Assembly (NCBI RefSeq): GCF_003325475.1
Contig: NZ_CP029495.1
Span: forward strand, 2,728,001-2,792,000
From: Chromobacterium phragmitis
Lineage (GTDB): Bacteria > Pseudomonadota > Gammaproteobacteria > Burkholderiales > Chromobacteriaceae
Length of the DNA stretch: 64,000 bases
Direction: 5' to 3'
How positions within the stretch are numbered: the first letter of the stretch is position 1; the number at the start of each line of letters is the position of its first letter. Below are positions 31,168 to 40,130 of this stretch, piece after piece. Both the position numbers and the translations under genes were made by a program. A model generated the notes under the pieces. That model was not told where the DNA came from and did no database searches. It saw only the letters and a program-made list of their open reading frames with translations.

Positions 31168-33837
31168 ATGGCAGTCAGCAATCAAATCGAACTCGACGCC
31201 CTGGTGGCCCGCGTCAAGAAGGCTCAAATCGCCTTCGCACAGTTCACGCAAGAGCAGGTAGACCACATTTTCCGCTCGGCCGCGCTGGCCGCGGCCGACG
31301 CCCGCATCCCGCTGGCGCGCATGGCCGTCGCCGAGACCGGCATGGGCGTGATGGAAGACAAAGTGATTAAAAACCACTTCGCCTCCGAATACATCTACAA
31401 CAAGTACAAGGATGAGAAGACCTGCGGCGTCTTGTCCGAGGACGACACCTTCGGCACCATCACCATCGCCGAGCCTATCGGCGTGCTCTGTGGCATCGTG
31501 CCCACCACCAACCCGACTTCCACCGCCATCTTCAAGGCGCTGATCTCGCTGAAGACCCGCAACGGCATCATCTTCTCGCCGCACCCGCGCGCGCGCCGCT
31601 CCACCTGCGAAGCCGCCCGCCTGGTGCTGGAAGCCGCCGTCGCCGCCGGCGCGCCGCAAGACATCATCGGCTGGATCGACGAGCCGTCGGTCGCGCTGTC
31701 CAACCAGCTGATGCACCACCCCGACATCAACCTGATCCTGGCCACCGGCGGCCCGGGCATGGTCAAGGCTGCTTACTCCTCCGGCAAGCCCGCCATCGGC
31801 GTGGGCGCCGGCAACACCCCGGCCGTGATCGACGAAACCGCCGACATCAAGCGCGCCGTCGCCTCTATCCTGATGTCCAAGACTTTCGACAACGGCGTGG
31901 TGTGCGCGTCCGAGCAATCCGTCATCATCGTCGACGAAATCTACGACGCGGTGCGCGAGCGCTTCTCCAAGCACGGCGGCTACATCCTGAAGGGGAGCGA
32001 AGCCGAGGCCGTGCGCAAGGTGATCCTGAACGACGGCAGCCTGAACGCCGCCATCGTCGGCCAGAGCGCCGCCAAGATCGCCGCCATGGCAGGCATCGAA
32101 GTGCCGCCCACCACCAAGGTGCTGATCGGCGAAGTGACCGAAGTCTCCGAGCAGGAAGCCTTCGCCCACGAAAAACTGTCGCCCACCCTGGCCATGTACC
32201 GCGCCAAGAACTTCCTCGACGCTTGCGACAAGGCGGCCGCGCTGGTGACCATGGGCGGCATCGGCCACACCTCGGCGCTGTACACCGACCAGGATCTGCA
32301 AGAGGAGCGCGTGCGCTACTTCGGCGACAAGATGAAGACCGCCCGCATCCTGATCAACACCCCGTCCTCGCAAGGCGGCATCGGCGACTTGTACAACTTC
32401 AGCCTGGCACCGTCGCTGACCCTGGGTTGCGGCTCCTGGGGCGGCAACTCCATCTCCGAGAACGTCGGTCCCAAGCACCTGATCAACAAGAAAACCGTCG
32501 CCAAGAGGGCTGAAAACATGCTGTGGCACAAGCTGCCCAAGTCCATCTACTTCCGCCGCGGCTCCTTGCCGGTGGCCCTGGAAGATTTGGCCGGCAAGAA
32601 ACGCTGCCTGATCGTCACCGGCCAGTATCTGTTCGAACACGGCTTCATCGACGAGCCCATCCGTTTGCTGAAGAAGATGGGCCTGGAAGTGGAAACCTTC
32701 TTCGAAGTGCCGGCCGATCCGACCCTGGCCGTGGTGCGCAAGGGCGCCGACCTGGCCCACGCCTTCAAGCCTGACGTCATCATGGCCATCGGCGGCGGCT
32801 CGCCGATGGACGCGGCCAAGATCATGTGGGTGATGTACGAGCATCCGGAAGTGCACTTCGCCGACCTGGCCTTGCGCTTCATGGACATCCGCAAGCGCAT
32901 CTACCAGTTCCCGAAACTGGGCCAGAAAGCCATGATGGTGGCCGTGCCGACGACCTCCGGCACCGGCTCCGAAGTGACCCCGTTCGCTGTGGTGACCGAC
33001 GAAGTGACCGGCGTGAAGTACCCGATCGCCGACTACGAGCTGACCCCGAACATGGCCATCGTCGACGCCAATCTGGTGATGGACATGCCGAAGTCGCTGA
33101 CTGCCTTCGGCGGCATCGACGCGGTGACCCACGCGCTGGAAGCGTATGTGTCGGTGATGGCCAATGAGTACTCCGATCCGCAAGCCCTGCAATCGCTGAA
33201 GCTGCTGAAGGAGTACCTGCCGTCGTCCTACCTGAACGGCGCCAAGGATCCCAAGGCGCGCGAACAAGTGCACAACGCCGCCACCATCGCCGGCATCGCC
33301 TTCGCCAACGCCTTCCTGGGCGTGTGCCACTCCATGGCGCACAAGATCGGCGCCGAGTTCGGCCTGGCCCACGGCCTGGCCAACGCGCTGCTGATCAGCA
33401 ACGTGATCCGCTACAACGCCGCCGACGTGCCGACCAAGCAAACCGCCTTCAGCCAGTACGACCGGCCGAAGAGCGTGGCGCGCTACGCCGAGATCGCCCG
33501 CCACCTGGGCCTGGAAGCCAGCCGCGACCACGAGCGCGTCGAGAAGCTGATCGAATGGGTGGACGAGCTGAAGAAGACACTGGGCATCCCGTCGTCCATC
33601 CAGGGCGCCGGCGTGGCCGAGTCCGACTTCCTGGCCAAGGTGGACGAGCTGGCCGAAGCCGCCTTCGACGATCAGTGCACCGGCGCCAACCCGCGCTACC
33701 CGCTGATCAGCGAGCTGAAGCAGCTGCTGCTGGACAGCTTCTACGGCCGTCCGTACAAGGAAGCCTGGGAGCGCGAAGAAGCGGCCGCCAAGCCGGAAGA
33801 CAAGCCTGCCAAGGGCAAGGCCAAAGCCAAGGCCTGA
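31168..33837 (+). CDS. adhE: Bifunctional acetaldehyde-CoA/alcohol dehydrogenase
   Basis: Converts acetyl-CoA to ethanol in two NADH-using steps, regenerating NAD+ in fermentation. 889 residues. N-terminal aldehyde dehydrogenase domain (about 1-440) with catalytic Cys246 in FDNGVVCASEQS. C-terminal iron-dependent alcohol dehydrogenase domain (about 450-870) with GGGSPMDAAK, GTGSEVTPFAVVTD and the metal-binding His in FGGIDAVTHALEAY and CHSMAHKIGAEFGLAHG. Lys/Ala-rich tail. Family members form spirosome filaments. It stands alone between a long leader and a strong terminator. Confidence 0.97.
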   Translation: MAVSNQIELDALVARVKKAQIAFAQFTQEQVDHIFRSAALAAADARIPLARMAVAETGMGVMEDKVIKNHFASEYIYNKYKDEKTCGVLSEDDTFGTITIAEPIGVLCGIVPTTNPTSTAIFKALISLKTRNGIIFSPHPRARRSTCEAARLVLEAAVAAGAPQDIIGWIDEPSVALSNQLMHHPDINLILATGGPGMVKAAYSSGKPAIGVGAGNTPAVIDETADIKRAVASILMSKTFDNGVVCASEQSVIIVDEIYDAVRERFSKHGGYILKGSEAEAVRKVILNDGSLNAAIVGQSAAKIAAMAGIEVPPTTKVLIGEVTEVSEQEAFAHEKLSPTLAMYRAKNFLDACDKAAALVTMGGIGHTSALYTDQDLQEERVRYFGDKMKTARILINTPSSQGGIGDLYNFSLAPSLTLGCGSWGGNSISENVGPKHLINKKTVAKRAENMLWHKLPKSIYFRRGSLPVALEDLAGKKRCLIVTGQYLFEHGFIDEPIRLLKKMGLEVETFFEVPADPTLAVVRKGADLAHAFKPDVIMAIGGGSPMDAAKIMWVMYEHPEVHFADLALRFMDIRKRIYQFPKLGQKAMMVAVPTTSGTGSEVTPFAVVTDEVTGVKYPIADYELTPNMAIVDANLVMDMPKSLTAFGGIDAVTHALEAYVSVMANEYSDPQALQSLKLLKEYLPSSYLNGAKDPKAREQVHNAATIAGIAFANAFLGVCHSMAHKIGAEFGLAHGLANALLISNVIRYNAADVPTKQTAFSQYDRPKSVARYAEIARHLGLEASRDHERVEKLIEWVDELKKTLGIPSSIQGAGVAESDFLAKVDELAEAAFDDQCTGANPRYPLISELKQLLLDSFYGRPYKEAWEREEAAAKPEDKPAKGKAKAKA

Positions 33838-33865
33838 GCCGCCAGATTTCAGCGAGCATGAGAAC

Positions 33866-33893
33866 AGCCCGGACCCAGGTCCGGGCTTTTTTG
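33866..33893 (+). terminator. Terminator of adhE
   Basis: A 10-bp perfect stem, AGCCCGGACC (33866-33875) against GGTCCGGGCT (33878-33887), is followed by six or more T. The two-base loop implies the top pair opens. Confidence 0.88.
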
Positions 33894-34148
33894 CGTCTGC
33901 CGTTTTTTCTGGGGCTTGTCCTTTTCAATAAAAAACATGAATCAACAATGCTTGAAAATGTTTAAATCTGGTTTTAATGTGCTGGCTTATTCATATTGAT
34001 ATGAATTTATGTAAAATACTTTGTCATTCCGGCGTATAAGGGCGATTGACCTGATTCATCGCGCGCAGAGGGCGGTTCGGTTTCGGAACGCGGCTGCCGC
34101 TTGAAAACACAACAGCCGGAAACTCAACGCTTACACAAGGAGCAATGC
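33894..34148 (+). promoter_or_regulatory. AT-rich promoter region of the permease with an inverted repeat
   Basis: 255 bp without a gene. A perfect inverted repeat, ATTCATAT-TG-ATATGAAT, lies at 33989-34006 about 145 bp before the start. It resembles an operator but its half-site order is the reverse of an ArgR box, so no regulator is named. AAGGAG at 34137-34142 is the ribosome-binding site that decides the permease start. Confidence 0.45.
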
Positions 34149-35540
34149 ATGTCAGGAGAACCGCAGACCCTGCACCGGGGGCTGGAAGAGAGGCATATCA
34201 ATCTGATGGCGCTGGGCGCCACCATAGGCGTCGGCCTGTTTCTGGGATCGGCCACCGCGATCAAGATGGCTGGCCCGGCCATCATGCTGGCCTATGGTCT
34301 GGGCGGCCTCGCCATTTTCATGATCATGCGCGCGCTGGGCGAGATGGCCATCCACAACCCGGTGGCAGGTTCGTTCAGCCGCTACGCGCAGGACTACCTC
34401 GGCCCCTTGGCCGGCTATCTCACCGGCTGGAACTACTGGTTCCTGTGGTTGGTGACCTGCATGGCGGAAATCACCGCCGTCGGGGTCTACATGGGCATCT
34501 GGTTCCCGGACGTGCCGTCCTGGTACTGGGCGCTGGCGGCGATGCTGGCGATGGGCGGCGTCAATTTCATCGCGGTGAAGGCATACGGCGAGTTCGAGTT
34601 TTGGTTCGCGCTGATCAAGATCGTCACCATCGTGCTGATGATCGTCGGCGGCTTCGCGATGATCTTCTTCGGCTTCGGCAACCACGGCGTGGCCACCGGC
34701 ATCTCCAATCTGTGGGCGCACGGCGGCTTCATGCCCAATGGCTTCTCCGGCGTGCTGATGTCGCTGCAGATGGTGATGTTCGCCTACCTGGGCGTGGAAA
34801 TGCTGGGCCTGACCGCCGGCGAGGCGAAGAATCCGAAGAAAGCGCTGGCGCGCGCGGTGGATTCGGTGTTCTGGCGCATCCTGATCTTCTACGTCGGCGC
34901 GCTGTTCGTGATCCTGTCCATCTATCCGTGGAACGAGCTGGGCACCCGCGGCAGCCCCTTCGTGCTGACTTTCGAGAGCATGGGCATTCCGGCCGCCGCC
35001 GGCATCATCAACTTCGTGGTGCTGACCGCCGCGCTGTCCTCGTGCAACAGCGGCATCTTCAGCACCGGCCGCATGCTGTTCAACCTGGCCGAGCAGAAGC
35101 AGGCGCTGCCCGTGTTCGCCCGCGTCTCCCGAAGCGGCGTGCCGGTGCCGGCGCTGCTGCTGTCCATCGCCGCGCTGTTGCTCGGCGTGCTGCTGAACTA
35201 CCTGGCGCCGAAGGAGGTGTTCACCTGGCTGACGGCGATTTCCACTTTCGGAGCCGTGTGGACCTGGCTGATCATCCTGCTGGCGCAACTGCGTTTCCGC
35301 CGTTCGCTGTCGGCGGAGGCGCTGGCTTCCATCAGCCACCGCATGCCGCTGTGGCCGTACGGCTCCTATCTGACGCTGGGCTTCCTGGCGTTGGTGATCG
35401 GCCTGATGGCGTACTTTCCGGACACCCGCGTCGCGCTGATCGTCGGCCCGGGCTGGCTGGTGTTCCTGGTGGCGGTGTATTACTTGTTGGGCTACCACAA
35501 GCAGGACGCCGCCTGGCGGCTGGCTCAGCAGTCGCGCTGA
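34149..35540 (+). CDS. APC-family amino-acid permease (ProY/AroP/GabP type)
   Basis: 463 residues, 12 predicted membrane helices. Family signatures: LEERHINLMALGATIGVGLFLGS at the first helix, MRALGEMAIHNPVAGSF, and GLTAGEAKNPKKALARAVDSVFWRI after helix six. It imports an amino acid by proton symport; the closest flavour is proline- or aromatic-type, but the substrate is not decided. ATG 34149 is preceded by AAGGAG at 6 nt spacing; an upstream TTG at 34101 in frame adds a tail without similarity. A terminator follows. Confidence 0.88.
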   Translation: MSGEPQTLHRGLEERHINLMALGATIGVGLFLGSATAIKMAGPAIMLAYGLGGLAIFMIMRALGEMAIHNPVAGSFSRYAQDYLGPLAGYLTGWNYWFLWLVTCMAEITAVGVYMGIWFPDVPSWYWALAAMLAMGGVNFIAVKAYGEFEFWFALIKIVTIVLMIVGGFAMIFFGFGNHGVATGISNLWAHGGFMPNGFSGVLMSLQMVMFAYLGVEMLGLTAGEAKNPKKALARAVDSVFWRILIFYVGALFVILSIYPWNELGTRGSPFVLTFESMGIPAAAGIINFVVLTAALSSCNSGIFSTGRMLFNLAEQKQALPVFARVSRSGVPVPALLLSIAALLLGVLLNYLAPKEVFTWLTAISTFGAVWTWLIILLAQLRFRRSLSAEALASISHRMPLWPYGSYLTLGFLALVIGLMAYFPDTRVALIVGPGWLVFLVAVYYLLGYHKQDAAWRLAQQSR

Positions 35541-35567
35541 GTTCAGGCTTGCGTATCCAATCCGCCC

Positions 35568-35586
35568 GCCCGCCGGCGGGCTTTTT
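35568..35586. terminator. Terminator between permease and LysR gene
   Basis: Self-complementary GCCCGCCGGCGGGC at 35568-35581 followed by five T on the plus strand. It ends at the LysR stop codon. Confidence 0.7.
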
Positions 35587-36491
35587 CATGCCTGCGGCAA
35601 GCCGGCGCGCTCGCGCAAAAAGGCCATCAGCGCGCGAAGCTTGGCCGGCTGCCGGACGCGATGCGGATAGTACAGGTACAGCGCCTCCGCCGGCGGCATG
35701 TGCTGGTCCAGCACCACGGCCAATCTGCCTTCGGCGGCCCAGGGCGCGATCAGCGGCTCGGCCAGGTAGGCCAGGCCGGCGCCGCCCAGCGCCGCGTGAA
35801 GCAGCGCCGTGTTGTCGTTGGCGATCAATGGGCCGTTGACCGCCAGCTGCAGCGGCTGGCCATCGGCGACGAACTGCCAGCGGTATTGCCCGCCGCCGCC
35901 GAAGCGGTAGCCCAGGCAATCGTGGTCGAACAAGTCCTGCGGCTGCATGGGCATGCCGCGGCGGCGCAGGTAGTCCGGCGAAGCGGCGACGACGAAACGC
36001 AGCGGCTGGCTGACCGGCAGCGCCTGCATGCCGGGCTGCAGCGCTTCGCCGAAACGGATGCCGGCGTCGAAGCGCTGGGCGACGATGTCGACCAGGCCGT
36101 TGTTGACGTCCAGCTCCAGCCCCAGCTTGGGATGGCGGGCGGCGAATTCGGCCAGCGCCGGGTAAAGCAGCAGCTGGGCGGCGGTGTGCGGCAGGGTGAC
36201 GCGCAGCTGGCCCACCGGCTGGCCGCGGCTCTGCCGGGTTTCCTCCAGCGCCTCGGCGATTTCATCCAGCGCCGGCGATAGCCTCGCCAGCAGCGCCTCG
36301 CCGGCCTCGGTCGGCGCCACCTGGCGCGTGGTGCGGGTCAGCAGGGGCGCGCCCAGCGCCGTCTCCAGCTGACGCATCGCCTGGCTGAGCGCCGAGGCGC
36401 TGACGCCCAGTTCGGCGCCTGCGCGGGTGAAGCTGCGGTGGCGGACGATCGCGCGGAAAGCCTGCAGCGCGTCATGCGGAATTCGCGACAT
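35586..36491 (-). CDS. LysR-family transcriptional regulator
   Basis: 301 residues. The N-terminal helix-turn-helix (FRAIVRHRSFTRAGAELGVSASALSQAMRQLETALG) is followed by an AaeR/CrgA-like effector domain (QRFDAGIRFGEALQPGMQALPV, family pattern). The frame stays open far upstream, but that part is the antisense of the aldo/keto reductase; ATG 36491 gives the usual N-terminus. It is divergent from the reductase gene (start-to-start 96 bp), its probable target. Confidence 0.88.
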   Translation of the reverse strand: MSRIPHDALQAFRAIVRHRSFTRAGAELGVSASALSQAMRQLETALGAPLLTRTTRQVAPTEAGEALLARLSPALDEIAEALEETRQSRGQPVGQLRVTLPHTAAQLLLYPALAEFAARHPKLGLELDVNNGLVDIVAQRFDAGIRFGEALQPGMQALPVSQPLRFVVAASPDYLRRRGMPMQPQDLFDHDCLGYRFGGGGQYRWQFVADGQPLQLAVNGPLIANDNTALLHAALGGAGLAYLAEPLIAPWAAEGRLAVVLDQHMPPAEALYLYYPHRVRQPAKLRALMAFLRERAGLPQA

Positions 36492-36587
36492 TGTGAAGCT
36501 CAGCGAAATAATGTTTGTCATTTTGGGCCATTTATCGCCCTGTCGCCATCTTCTATGCTGACGTCCATTCACCAAAGGAGCGATACG

Positions 36588-37577
36588 ATGCAAAAACGCA
36601 CGCTGGGCCGGGACGGCCCGCAGGTTTCCGCGCTGGGCTTGGGCTGCATGGGGATGAGCGCTTTTTACGGCCCGCGCGACGACGCCGAATCGCTGGCGAC
36701 GCTGGACGCGGCGCTGGATCTGGGCGTCAACTTTCTCGACACCGCCGACATGTACGGCCCGCACGCCAACGAGCTGTTGCTGTCCCGGCTGCTGGCGCGC
36801 CGCCGCGGCGAGGTGGTGCTGGCCACCAAATTCGGCATCGTGATGGACTCGGCCGATCCGGCCAAGCGCGGCGTCAACGGCCGCCCGGAATACGTCCGCG
36901 CCAGCTGCGAGGGCAGCTTGCAGCGGCTGGGCGTCGATCACATCGATCTCTACTACCAGCACCGAATCGATCCCGACGTGCCCATCGAGGAAACCGTCGG
37001 GGCGATGGCCGATCTGGTCAAGGCCGGCAAGGTGCGTTGGCTGGGCTTGTCGGAAGCATCCTCCGCCACGCTGCGCCGCGCCGCGGCCATCCATCCCATT
37101 CACGCGCTGCAGAGCGAATACTCGCTGTGGACGCGCGATCCGGAAGACGGCGTATTGGCCGCCTGCCGCGAGCTGGGCGTCGGTTTTGTCGCCTACAGCC
37201 CGCTGGGGCGCGGCTTCCTGACCGGCGCGATCAAGAGCCCGGACGATTTCGCCGCCGACGACTTCCGCCGCGGCAATCCGCGGTTCCAGGGGGAGAACTT
37301 CCTGCGCAATCTTGAACTGGTAGACCAGGTGAAGGCCTTGGCCGCCGCCAAAGGCTGCAGTCCGGCGCAACTGGCGCTGGCCTGGCTGCTGGCCCAGGGG
37401 CAAGACATCGTCGCGATCCCAGGGGCGCGCAAGCAGGCCAATCTGCGCGACAACCTGGGCGCGCTGGGCGTCGCGCTGTCCGAGGAGGAACTATCGGCCT
37501 TGGGCGAAGCGTTCGCGCCCGGCCGGGTCAGCGGCCAGCGCTACGCTGCCGAGGTGATGGAGATGGTCAACCGCTGA
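36588..37577 (+). CDS. Aldo/keto reductase
   Basis: 329 residues, TIM-barrel NADPH-dependent reductase of the YajO/AKR13-like group. Motifs: GLGCMGMSAFYGPRDD, FLDTADMYGPHANE (catalytic Asp and Tyr), KFG (catalytic Lys), YYQHRIDPDVPIEETVGAM (catalytic His) and the NADP site IPGARKQANLRDN. Substrate likely an aldehyde or quinone-type electrophile, typical when paired with a divergent LysR gene. AAAGGAG lies 7 nt before ATG 36588. Confidence 0.92.
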   Translation: MQKRTLGRDGPQVSALGLGCMGMSAFYGPRDDAESLATLDAALDLGVNFLDTADMYGPHANELLLSRLLARRRGEVVLATKFGIVMDSADPAKRGVNGRPEYVRASCEGSLQRLGVDHIDLYYQHRIDPDVPIEETVGAMADLVKAGKVRWLGLSEASSATLRRAAAIHPIHALQSEYSLWTRDPEDGVLAACRELGVGFVAYSPLGRGFLTGAIKSPDDFAADDFRRGNPRFQGENFLRNLELVDQVKALAAAKGCSPAQLALAWLLAQGQDIVAIPGARKQANLRDNLGALGVALSEEELSALGEAFAPGRVSGQRYAAEVMEMVNR

Positions 37578-37590
37578 TGGCTCTCGTCAT

Positions 37591-38043
37591 TCAGCGCAGT
37601 TGCTGAGGCGGCAGCGGCGGCAGCATGTGCATGGGGATGGCGCGCTGTTGCCCATTCGCCCCCGGTTGCTTGATGTTCAGTTGCGGCCAGGGAAATGCGT
37701 CGCGCGGCGCGGGGGGCGGAGAGAATCCGCTGTTCCGCGGTTGCAGTTGCACGGGACCGGACTCGTTCAGGGACTTGCCTATCGAAAAACTGTCGGCGAA
37801 TTTGGGATCATCGCGCGGGCCCGCGAAATTGGAGGGCGGTTGGATCTCGATCAGCGGACTGTCCAGGTCGCCCAGCTGGATTCTGGGCTCGATGTTCAAC
37901 GGCTTGGCTTCCGCCTGGCCCTGGCCATGGAAAACGCGCGGTTCGCCGGCGGATTGGGTGGCGAAATCGAAGGAGGGAAGCGGGGAGGCTGCCAGATGGG
38001 CGCTGCAGAGCGCCAATGGCAGCAGGAGGACGCATCGTCGCAT
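37591..38043 (-). CDS. Small secreted proline-rich protein A (tandem paralogue)
   Basis: 150 residues. Signal peptide MRRCVLLLPLALCSAHLAAS (cleavage near 18-20). The mature part has no obvious fold: many Pro, Gln and Asn, short motifs such as IQLGDLDSPLIEIQPPS and FSPPPAPRDAFPWPQLNIKQ, and the end PPQQLR. It is paralogous to the gene at 38227 in signal peptide, in (K/R)(I/L)QLxDxDxP near the middle and in the C-terminal QLR. I do not know the family. It is probably periplasmic. Confidence 0.65.
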   Translation of the reverse strand: MRRCVLLLPLALCSAHLAASPLPSFDFATQSAGEPRVFHGQGQAEAKPLNIEPRIQLGDLDSPLIEIQPPSNFAGPRDDPKFADSFSIGKSLNESGPVQLQPRNSGFSPPPAPRDAFPWPQLNIKQPGANGQQRAIPMHMLPPLPPQQLR

Positions 38044-38215
38044 GGTATACCTGCTATGGCTGGGCCGCGAGAGCGGCCGGGTGTGGCGGAATGGCTTGGC
38101 TGGCGCGCTCAGGTCACTGAAACGCGTGGCTGGGCGCCGTCATGACTCGACCTCGGGTTGCGGGCGCTAAAGTCGGCGGCATGACGAAGGGGAGCGGACG
38201 GAGGCGCTAAAAATG

Positions 38216-38234
38216 GATAGAGTATTCTATCTAA
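38216..38234. repeat. Motif copy 1 upstream of secreted protein A
   Basis: GATAGA-GTAT-TCTATC (6-bp inverted arms, 4-nt centre) followed by TAA. It overlaps the stop codon of the upstream paralogue and lies 173 bp before the start of gene A. A near copy is at 38705. Confidence 0.6.
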
Positions 38235-38586
38235 GTTGAGAGAAGGGATCAAGCTGATAGTCTGGCGAAGAAAAGCCTTGTTGCCGCCATTTGCCGGTCT
38301 TGGGGTCCAGTTCCGGCGCCAGCATGGGCGCGAGTTGCCATTGCGGCGTCTGCAAGCGGGTTTGCCGTTTCCGTTTTTTGGCTTCCAGAGCCCAGCTGGG
38401 CGGAGGCGGGACATCAAAATCCGGCAGTTGCAGCTTGGGATCCTGTTTCAGCGGCTGGCGCGGTTGGCTCATGTCCAGCCTGGGTCTGTCGCTTTCTGCC
38501 GCCAGAGCGAAAGCATAGGAGGGAAGGGAAGCCGCCGCTGGCTCGGTGGATAGCGCCAATGGTAGCAGGAAAAAGCGTAACGGCAT
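38227..38586 (-). CDS. Small secreted proline-rich protein B (tandem paralogue)
   Basis: 119 residues. Signal peptide MPLRFFLLPLALSTEPAAAS (cleavage near 19). The mature part is Pro/Gln/Lys-rich (PKLQLPDFDVPPPPSWALEAKKRKR) with basic clusters and ends FSQLR. ATG 38586 is chosen because GCAGGA lies 7 nt before it, at the same place as GCAGGT in gene A. Leader DNA of the two genes is also alike (CTGGCGCGCTC about 55-65 bp before each start), so gene plus promoter were duplicated together. Function unknown. Confidence 0.65.
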   Translation of the reverse strand: MPLRFFLLPLALSTEPAAASLPSYAFALAAESDRPRLDMSQPRQPLKQDPKLQLPDFDVPPPPSWALEAKKRKRQTRLQTPQWQLAPMLAPELDPKTGKWRQQGFSSPDYQLDPFSQLR

Positions 38587-38704
38587 GTTGATTCCTGCGG
38601 GGGGCCGCATGGGCCTGGTGTTGCGTGGGTTGGGTGTCTGGCGCGCTCGACGGGATGAGAGCGCGTGGCTGCTGGCACAGGAAGATGAAATACCTTTCCT
38701 GAAA

Positions 38705-38723
38705 GATAGAGTATTCCACCTAA
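38705..38723. repeat. Motif copy 2 upstream of secreted protein B
   Basis: GATAGAGTATTCCACCTAA, 17 of 19 positions identical to the copy at 38216-38234; the right arm is degenerate. It lies about 119 bp before the start of gene B, in a 331-bp spacer to the diguanylate cyclase gene that otherwise shows no gene. Confidence 0.6.
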
Positions 38724-38917
38724 TTTAATCTGTATTGACAATTATGTAGACTGAGTGCTCGTTGCGGGACATGCTTAGCGCGGCTACGATGATGCGAAAG
38801 GCATGATGCGGCCGTACTGATGTCGCGCAGTTCTGGTATGGTGTCGGCGTTTTGCCCGCGGAGCGGGGCGATCTTTGTCCCGGTTGCCGCCTGACCCATA
38901 CCGCCAAGCCGCTTTCC

Positions 38918-40120
38918 ATGCCCATCGTGCCTTTACATACGCCCAGCATCCTTGACTTCAAGGCCACGCTGATCAGCAATGCCGGCTATTCGCTGGTGTT
39001 GACCACGGTTTTGTTGTTGTCCTGGTTCAGCGGCCGGCGCGAGCGCGCCTTGCTCACGTTGGGCATTGCCGGCGTGCTGGGCAATCTGGGTTTCCTGATC
39101 AATGCGTTGCCGCTGGGGCTGTCGTCCTGGCTTCAGTTGCAGGCAACCAATTATCTGCTGCTCGTCTTTTGTCCGCTGGCCCTGGTGTGCGCCCGCCAAC
39201 TGCACGGCAAGCCCAGCCGCTGGCAGGCGGTTTTCGCGCCTTGGCTATTGGGCGTGCTGGCATACGCTTTTTGGGCGGGGCCGGACCGTTTCGCCGACAG
39301 GGTGCTGGTGGTGTCTTTGGTCAGCGCGTTGTATTGGGGGGGCACCACGCTGGAATTTTGGCGGCAGCGGGAGCGTTATCAGGGCATCGGGCATTGGATC
39401 GCCGTGCTGTGCGCAGCATTGCAATGCCTGCTCTCATGGCTGCGGCTATGGCATGGCTGGCATGTGGGCGGCCGCTATGGCCCAGACGGGCTGATGTTCA
39501 ACGCGTTGGCTTCGCAAGGCTTGTTCTGGCTGGGCTACAGCTTCAGCCTGTGCGTGCTGATGATCAGCTACGAGCAGTTGCTGCTGCAGGTGCGCGAGCA
39601 GGCGCAGCAGGATGGCCTGACCCGCCTGTTCAATCACCGCACCTTCCATGAACAGGCGGCCGGCCTGTTTCAGCGCGCGCGGGAGCGGGGCGAGGGACTG
39701 GCGCTGCTGTTGATCGATCTGGACCATTTCAAGAACATCAACGACCGCTACGGCCACCAGGCTGGGGACGAAGTGTTGCGCCAACTGGCGGACTGCCTGC
39801 GCGCGGAGTCCCGCCATGGTGATCTGCTGGGGCGCCACGGTGGGGAGGAGTTCGTGGTGATGCTGCCGCGAACCTCGAGGGTGGAGGCCTATAACGCGGC
39901 CGACCGGCTGCGGCAGGCCATCGCCGAACTTCATCCGCGGACGGGGGAGCTGCGGCTGGCCATCAGCGCGAGCATAGGCGTGGCCTGCCTGCGTGAACGG
40001 GAGCATGAAAACCTGGCCAGCCTGTTTCTGGAGGCGGATCTGCTGCTTTACCAGGCCAAGCGCAAGGGCCGCAACCGGGTGGAGATAGAGCGCGAGCCTG
40101 AGCCCGCGCTGCTGGCGTGA
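38918..40120 (+). CDS. Membrane-bound diguanylate cyclase (GGDEF)
   Basis: Makes c-di-GMP from two GTP. 400 residues: six to seven membrane helices (about 15-215), a short coiled linker (SYEQLLLQVREQAQQDGLTRLFNHRTF), then a GGDEF domain. The signature is GGEEF (GRHGGEEFVVML), which is an active form, and an RxxD inhibitory site (RHGD) lies five residues before it, so product feedback is expected. No EAL domain. ATG 38918 is chosen although its ribosome-binding site is poor; a TTG at 38852 in frame is the alternative. Confidence 0.88.
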   Translation: MPIVPLHTPSILDFKATLISNAGYSLVLTTVLLLSWFSGRRERALLTLGIAGVLGNLGFLINALPLGLSSWLQLQATNYLLLVFCPLALVCARQLHGKPSRWQAVFAPWLLGVLAYAFWAGPDRFADRVLVVSLVSALYWGGTTLEFWRQRERYQGIGHWIAVLCAALQCLLSWLRLWHGWHVGGRYGPDGLMFNALASQGLFWLGYSFSLCVLMISYEQLLLQVREQAQQDGLTRLFNHRTFHEQAAGLFQRARERGEGLALLLIDLDHFKNINDRYGHQAGDEVLRQLADCLRAESRHGDLLGRHGGEEFVVMLPRTSRVEAYNAADRLRQAIAELHPRTGELRLAISASIGVACLREREHENLASLFLEADLLLYQAKRKGRNRVEIEREPEPALLA

Positions 40121-40130
40121 GCGGGTTCTG

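Noticed and set aside
31144..33531. Minus-strand open frame of about 795 codons opposite adhE
   Set aside because: Same artefact of GC-rich third positions; adhE is complete and conserved on the plus strand.
33989..34006. ArgR box before the permease
   Set aside because: The half-sites are ATTCA...TGAAT, the reverse order of an ArgR box (TGAAT...ATTCA).
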